From a virus, in the IMG/VR virus record IMGVR_UViG_3300017605_001043, positions 1 to 25,772 of that record: a stretch of DNA of 25,772 nucleotides. One strand, 5' to 3'. Both the position numbers and the translations under genes were made by a program. Position 1 is the stretch's first letter. Each line of letters begins with the position of its first letter. The notes below the pieces were generated by a model. That model was not told the origin of the DNA. It saw only the letters and a program-made list of their open reading frames with translations, and ran no database searches. This document shows positions 24,551 through 25,772 of the stretch, in pieces.

Positions 24551-24572
24551 TTTCCCGTTGGGAAATTTTTTT
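24551..24572. repeat. AT-rich inverted repeat with T-run in the divergent gap
   Basis: TTTCCC (24551-24556) and GGGAAA (24560-24565) form a 6-bp stem with a 3-base loop, followed on the plus strand by seven Ts. It is the most AT-rich spot in the divergent region. It could be a weak terminator, an operator, or part of the start region for the minus-strand operon. No convincing promoter could be fixed here. Confidence 0.4.
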
Positions 24573-24616
24573 GCGCAAATAGGAGGCTGGTCCTGTGCGC
24601 GCGGTCGCCTCGCTCT

Positions 24617-24830
24617 GGGGGGGTGGTAGGGTGCCTCGGGCTGCGCCCACCGACTGGCAGCACCGCGGTCGAGGCCCGGTCGAGCCGCCCGGCGACCAGC
24701 CGACCGGTGCCAGCGGCTCCCGGGCCTAGCGCTCCCGGCGAGCAACGCGCCACCCGCCACGACCCTGCGGGAGACGAGCATGGGTTTTAGTGACAGCACT
24801 ACACATTCCCCCCTTGAATGGGGGCTTTTG
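24617..24830 (+). ncRNA. Highly structured GC-rich block, candidate non-coding RNA
   Basis: No convincing gene lies between 24502 and 24843. A central hairpin pairs 24673-24679 with 24720-24726 and 24682-24688 with 24713-24719 (14 bp, one 2-base bulge), with an inner stem 24690-24693/24699-24702. An outer helix is possible between 24619-24633 and 24751-24765 (GTGG with CCAC, GGGTG with CACCC). Side hairpins: 24638-24641/24645-24648 and 24731-24734/24740-24743. Bases 24655-24659 can pair with 24708-24712 in the central loop, a possible pseudoknot. A terminator-like hairpin follows at 24809-24829. It matches no RNA family I can recognise. A packaging, origin or leader role at DNA or RNA level is also possible. 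Confidence 0.4.
24809..24829 (+). terminator. Terminator-like hairpin before the first plus-strand gene
   Basis: Five Cs (24809-24813), loop TTGAAT, five Gs (24820-24824), then CTTTT. The polarity fits the plus strand only. It could end a transcript of the structured block, or act as a leader hairpin of the gene that starts at 24844; GGAGG follows 8 bases later. The T-run is short, so full termination is uncertain. Confidence 0.4.
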
Positions 24831-24843
24831 GCGGAGGTGCCAA

Positions 24844-25176
24844 ATGTCGAATCAGGCTCCGAAGGGACCGCAGTTCACGCTCCATGCGGACAAGAAAGAA
24901 CTCCCGGCGGATCTGGCGAAGAGGAAGCCCGCAATGTCGTGGGTGGAGATCATCGCCGAAGATCAGACCGGGAAGTCCGTGGACGACGGTGAGCGGCGGA
25001 GGATGAGGGCGGGACACCTGACTCTCATCGTGAAGTTCCTGAGTCAGTACCCGGATCTGAATCCGGGGACCGACAAGGAACACCCGGCTCTGGCGAGGAT
25101 GCGGGAAGTCTCGCTGTCGGCGATGGTGGGCAAGCCCACCAAACCCGACGTGGTGAAGACCACCCGGCTTTCCTAG
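24844..25176 (+). CDS. Small protein of unknown function, C-terminal VKTTRLS tail
   Basis: 110 residues. GGAGG lies 6 bases before the ATG. The N-terminal 30 residues are basic and Pro/Lys-rich; residues 31-75 contain MSWVEIIAEDQTGKSVDDGE and a helix HLTLIVKFLSQYPDLNPG. The last seven residues (VKTTRLS) recur at the end of the next gene. It is the first gene on the plus strand, divergent from the virion operon, so probably an early or regulatory class gene. No family recognised. Confidence 0.7.
   Translation: MSNQAPKGPQFTLHADKKELPADLAKRKPAMSWVEIIAEDQTGKSVDDGERRRMRAGHLTLIVKFLSQYPDLNPGTDKEHPALARMREVSLSAMVGKPTKPDVVKTTRLS
25151..25169 (+). repeat. 19-base direct repeat, copy 1 (3' end of the first plus-strand gene)
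   Basis: TGGTGAAGACCACCCGGCT is identical to 25524-25542. Both copies sit in the same frame and position, just before the stop codon, and encode VKTTRL. Confidence 0.9.
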
Positions 25177-25182
25177 CCGATT

Positions 25183-25208
25183 GGGGAGGGGGAGTAATCC
25201 CCCTCCCC
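25183..25208 (+). terminator. Perfect 10-bp G/C hairpin after the first plus-strand gene
   Basis: GGGGAGGGGG (25183-25192) pairs with CCCCCTCCCC (25199-25208) around loop AGTAAT. It lies 7 bases after the stop. There is no U-tract, so it is either a Rho-type or pausing structure, or a 3' stabiliser. It stands directly before a second hairpin. Confidence 0.45.
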
Positions 25209-25212
25209 CCTG

Positions 25213-25243
25213 CCAGAAGTATCCCGTAAGGGGATATTTCTGG
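25213..25243 (+). promoter_or_regulatory. 13-bp leader hairpin touching the next ribosome site
   Basis: 25213-25225 pairs with 25231-25243 around loop GTAAG, with a single G-U pair at 25219/25237. The 3' arm ends inside the GGGAGGTG ribosome-binding sequence of the gene at 25256, covering its first two Gs. This could modulate translation or mark an RNA processing site. Confidence 0.5.
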
Positions 25244-25255
25244 GAGGTGACTACC

Positions 25256-25549
25256 ATGGCGCAGGACAGATGCGTCTATGGGCATCATCTCGCGGAGTGC
25301 GACCGCCGCCATGAGGCGTTCTACGCCCAGAGGGCAAGGGTGAATCCCCTTGCTCAAGGGGGAGCGCCCAGACAGAGCGCGGAGGCGAGCAATCTGCGGG
25401 AGCGTGTCCACAGGGCCAGCAATCCGCAGCGATTCATGCGGGCAGAGCGGGCCGCAGACTACCTTTCCGAGCAGGTGCGGAAGGGGGAGGTAAAACTCCG
25501 CAAGCCGCCGCACTATGGGCCGATGGTGAAGACCACCCGGCTCGGGTAG
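25256..25549 (+). CDS. Small Cys/His-containing protein, C-terminal VKTTRLG tail
   Basis: 97 residues. GAGGTG lies 6 bases before the ATG. The N-terminus (CVYGHHLAECDRRHEAFY) places Cys, His, His, Cys and His close together and may bind a metal. The remainder is very basic (RERVHRASNPQRFMRAERAA) and helical, which suggests nucleic-acid binding. The last seven residues (VKTTRLG) match the tail of the previous gene. No family recognised. Confidence 0.7.
   Translation: MAQDRCVYGHHLAECDRRHEAFYAQRARVNPLAQGGAPRQSAEASNLRERVHRASNPQRFMRAERAADYLSEQVRKGEVKLRKPPHYGPMVKTTRLG
25524..25542 (+). repeat. 19-base direct repeat, copy 2 (3' end of the second plus-strand gene)
   Basis: Identical to 25151-25169, 373 bases apart, again encoding VKTTRL directly before the stop. 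Confidence 0.9.
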
Positions 25550-25563
25550 GACGCGGCTGATCT

Positions 25564-25596
25564 AGCCGGGGGTGGCGGGCGCCCCGGCTTCTCCTT
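25564..25596 (+). terminator. Terminator-like hairpin after the second plus-strand gene
   Basis: AGCCGGGG (25564-25571) pairs with CCCCGGCT (25582-25589), 8 bp, followed by the pyrimidine run TTCTCCTT. It lies 15 bases after the stop. The run is not pure T, so termination may be partial. Confidence 0.45.
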
Positions 25597-25620
25597 GGGA
25601 TTGGGGGGGATTGCGCAAAA

Positions 25621-25634
25621 TGGGCCTAGGCCCA
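25621..25634. repeat. Perfect 14-base palindrome
   Basis: TGGGCCTAGGCCCA reads the same on both strands. It lies in the 152-base gap before the possible third plus-strand gene and could be a dimeric repressor operator. A second small stem (25640-25645 with 25652-25657) and a purine-rich AGGAGGAG follow. Confidence 0.5.
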
Positions 25635-25701
25635 GCGCCCCCCTCTTCTCGGAGGGGAGGAGGAGTTTACGGCGCAGAGCCTTTTGAAACGGCGAGGGCG
25701 C

Positions 25702-25772
25702 ATGGCTACCTCTGGTAAACGTGGTCACCATGTAGTCAACGGGGTGGCAAAGGAGAACCACGAACGCTCACC
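25702..25772 (+). CDS. Possible third small plus-strand gene, partial
   Basis: An ATG starts an open frame of 23 codons up to the window edge (MATSGKRGHHVVNGVAKENH and on). Only a weak GAGGG precedes it, and a TTG six codons upstream is an alternative. It follows the same pattern as the two genes before it: hairpins, then a small basic protein. Too short to be certain. Confidence 0.4.
   Translation, partial: MATSGKRGHHVVNGVAKENHERS

Noticed and set aside
24518-24799. Minus-strand frame starting near 24799 with a twin-arginine-like SRRVVAGGALLAG
   Set aside because: It runs through the self-complementary block, is Arg/Pro/Ala-rich afterwards and has no conserved domain; RNA or DNA structure explains the sequence better.
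24502-24843. tRNA or known RNA gene in the divergent gap
   Set aside because: No cloverleaf with anticodon and T-arm consensus and no tmRNA or RNase P signature could be found.
1-25772. CRISPR array, insertion sequence, integrase or attachment site
   Set aside because: No regularly spaced repeats, no transposase or integrase motifs, and no flanking duplications were seen.

Overview
The window looks like one arm of a tailed-phage genome, either a free phage or an uncultured viral contig. It is GC-rich by eye. From about 24.3 kb down to position 1 almost everything is coded on the minus strand as one tightly packed virion operon, with many 1-8 base overlaps, often of the TAATG or TAAATG type. 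The gene set is packaging, portal, scaffold, capsid, head-tail adaptor, stabilisation protein and ejection proteins. There is no tail-tube, sheath or tape-measure gene, which points to a short-tailed (podovirus-like) virion. The host cannot be named from the sequence. Two near-consensus sigma-70 promoters, Shine-Dalgarno sites and a Sec signal peptide indicate a bacterial host, possibly Gram-negative.

Layout in transcription order on the minus strand. A small zinc-ribbon gene and a 53-residue gene (24501-24150) come first. Then follow terminase small subunit, terminase large subunit, a 94-residue protein, a 39-residue lysine-rich protein, portal, an 81-residue protein nested in the portal 3' end, scaffold, a 119-residue conserved protein and major capsid protein (17877). 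Two hairpins follow the capsid gene. Next are two probable decoration proteins, a 563-residue beta-helix protein, a 106-residue protein, a 647-residue beta-helix protein with a signal peptide, an 85-residue protein and the head-tail adaptor (11859). After these come three virion or appendage proteins, lysozyme, a holin-like protein, a 103-residue protein, the stabilisation protein, a GNAT-fold protein, two internal proteins flanking a small helical protein, and a very large virion protein of more than 1450 residues. That last protein carries a zinc-metallopeptidase motif and runs off the left edge.

The right end (24.5-25.77 kb) is organised differently. It is divergent and on the plus strand. 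It has a GC-rich, strongly self-complementary 200-base block, two small genes of unknown function with the same C-terminal tail, and the start of a possible third. Stable hairpins separate them, and the two complete genes each have a strong Shine-Dalgarno site. The structured block, which may encode a non-coding RNA, and these small genes are the least familiar part of the window.

The points most worth a second look are the structured block, the exported cysteine-rich beta-helix protein in the middle of a virion operon, the metallopeptidase motif in the ejection-protein candidate, the shared tails, several same-strand overlapping reading frames, and promoters or terminator-like hairpins inside the virion operon. 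No tRNA, CRISPR array, insertion sequence or integrase was seen.
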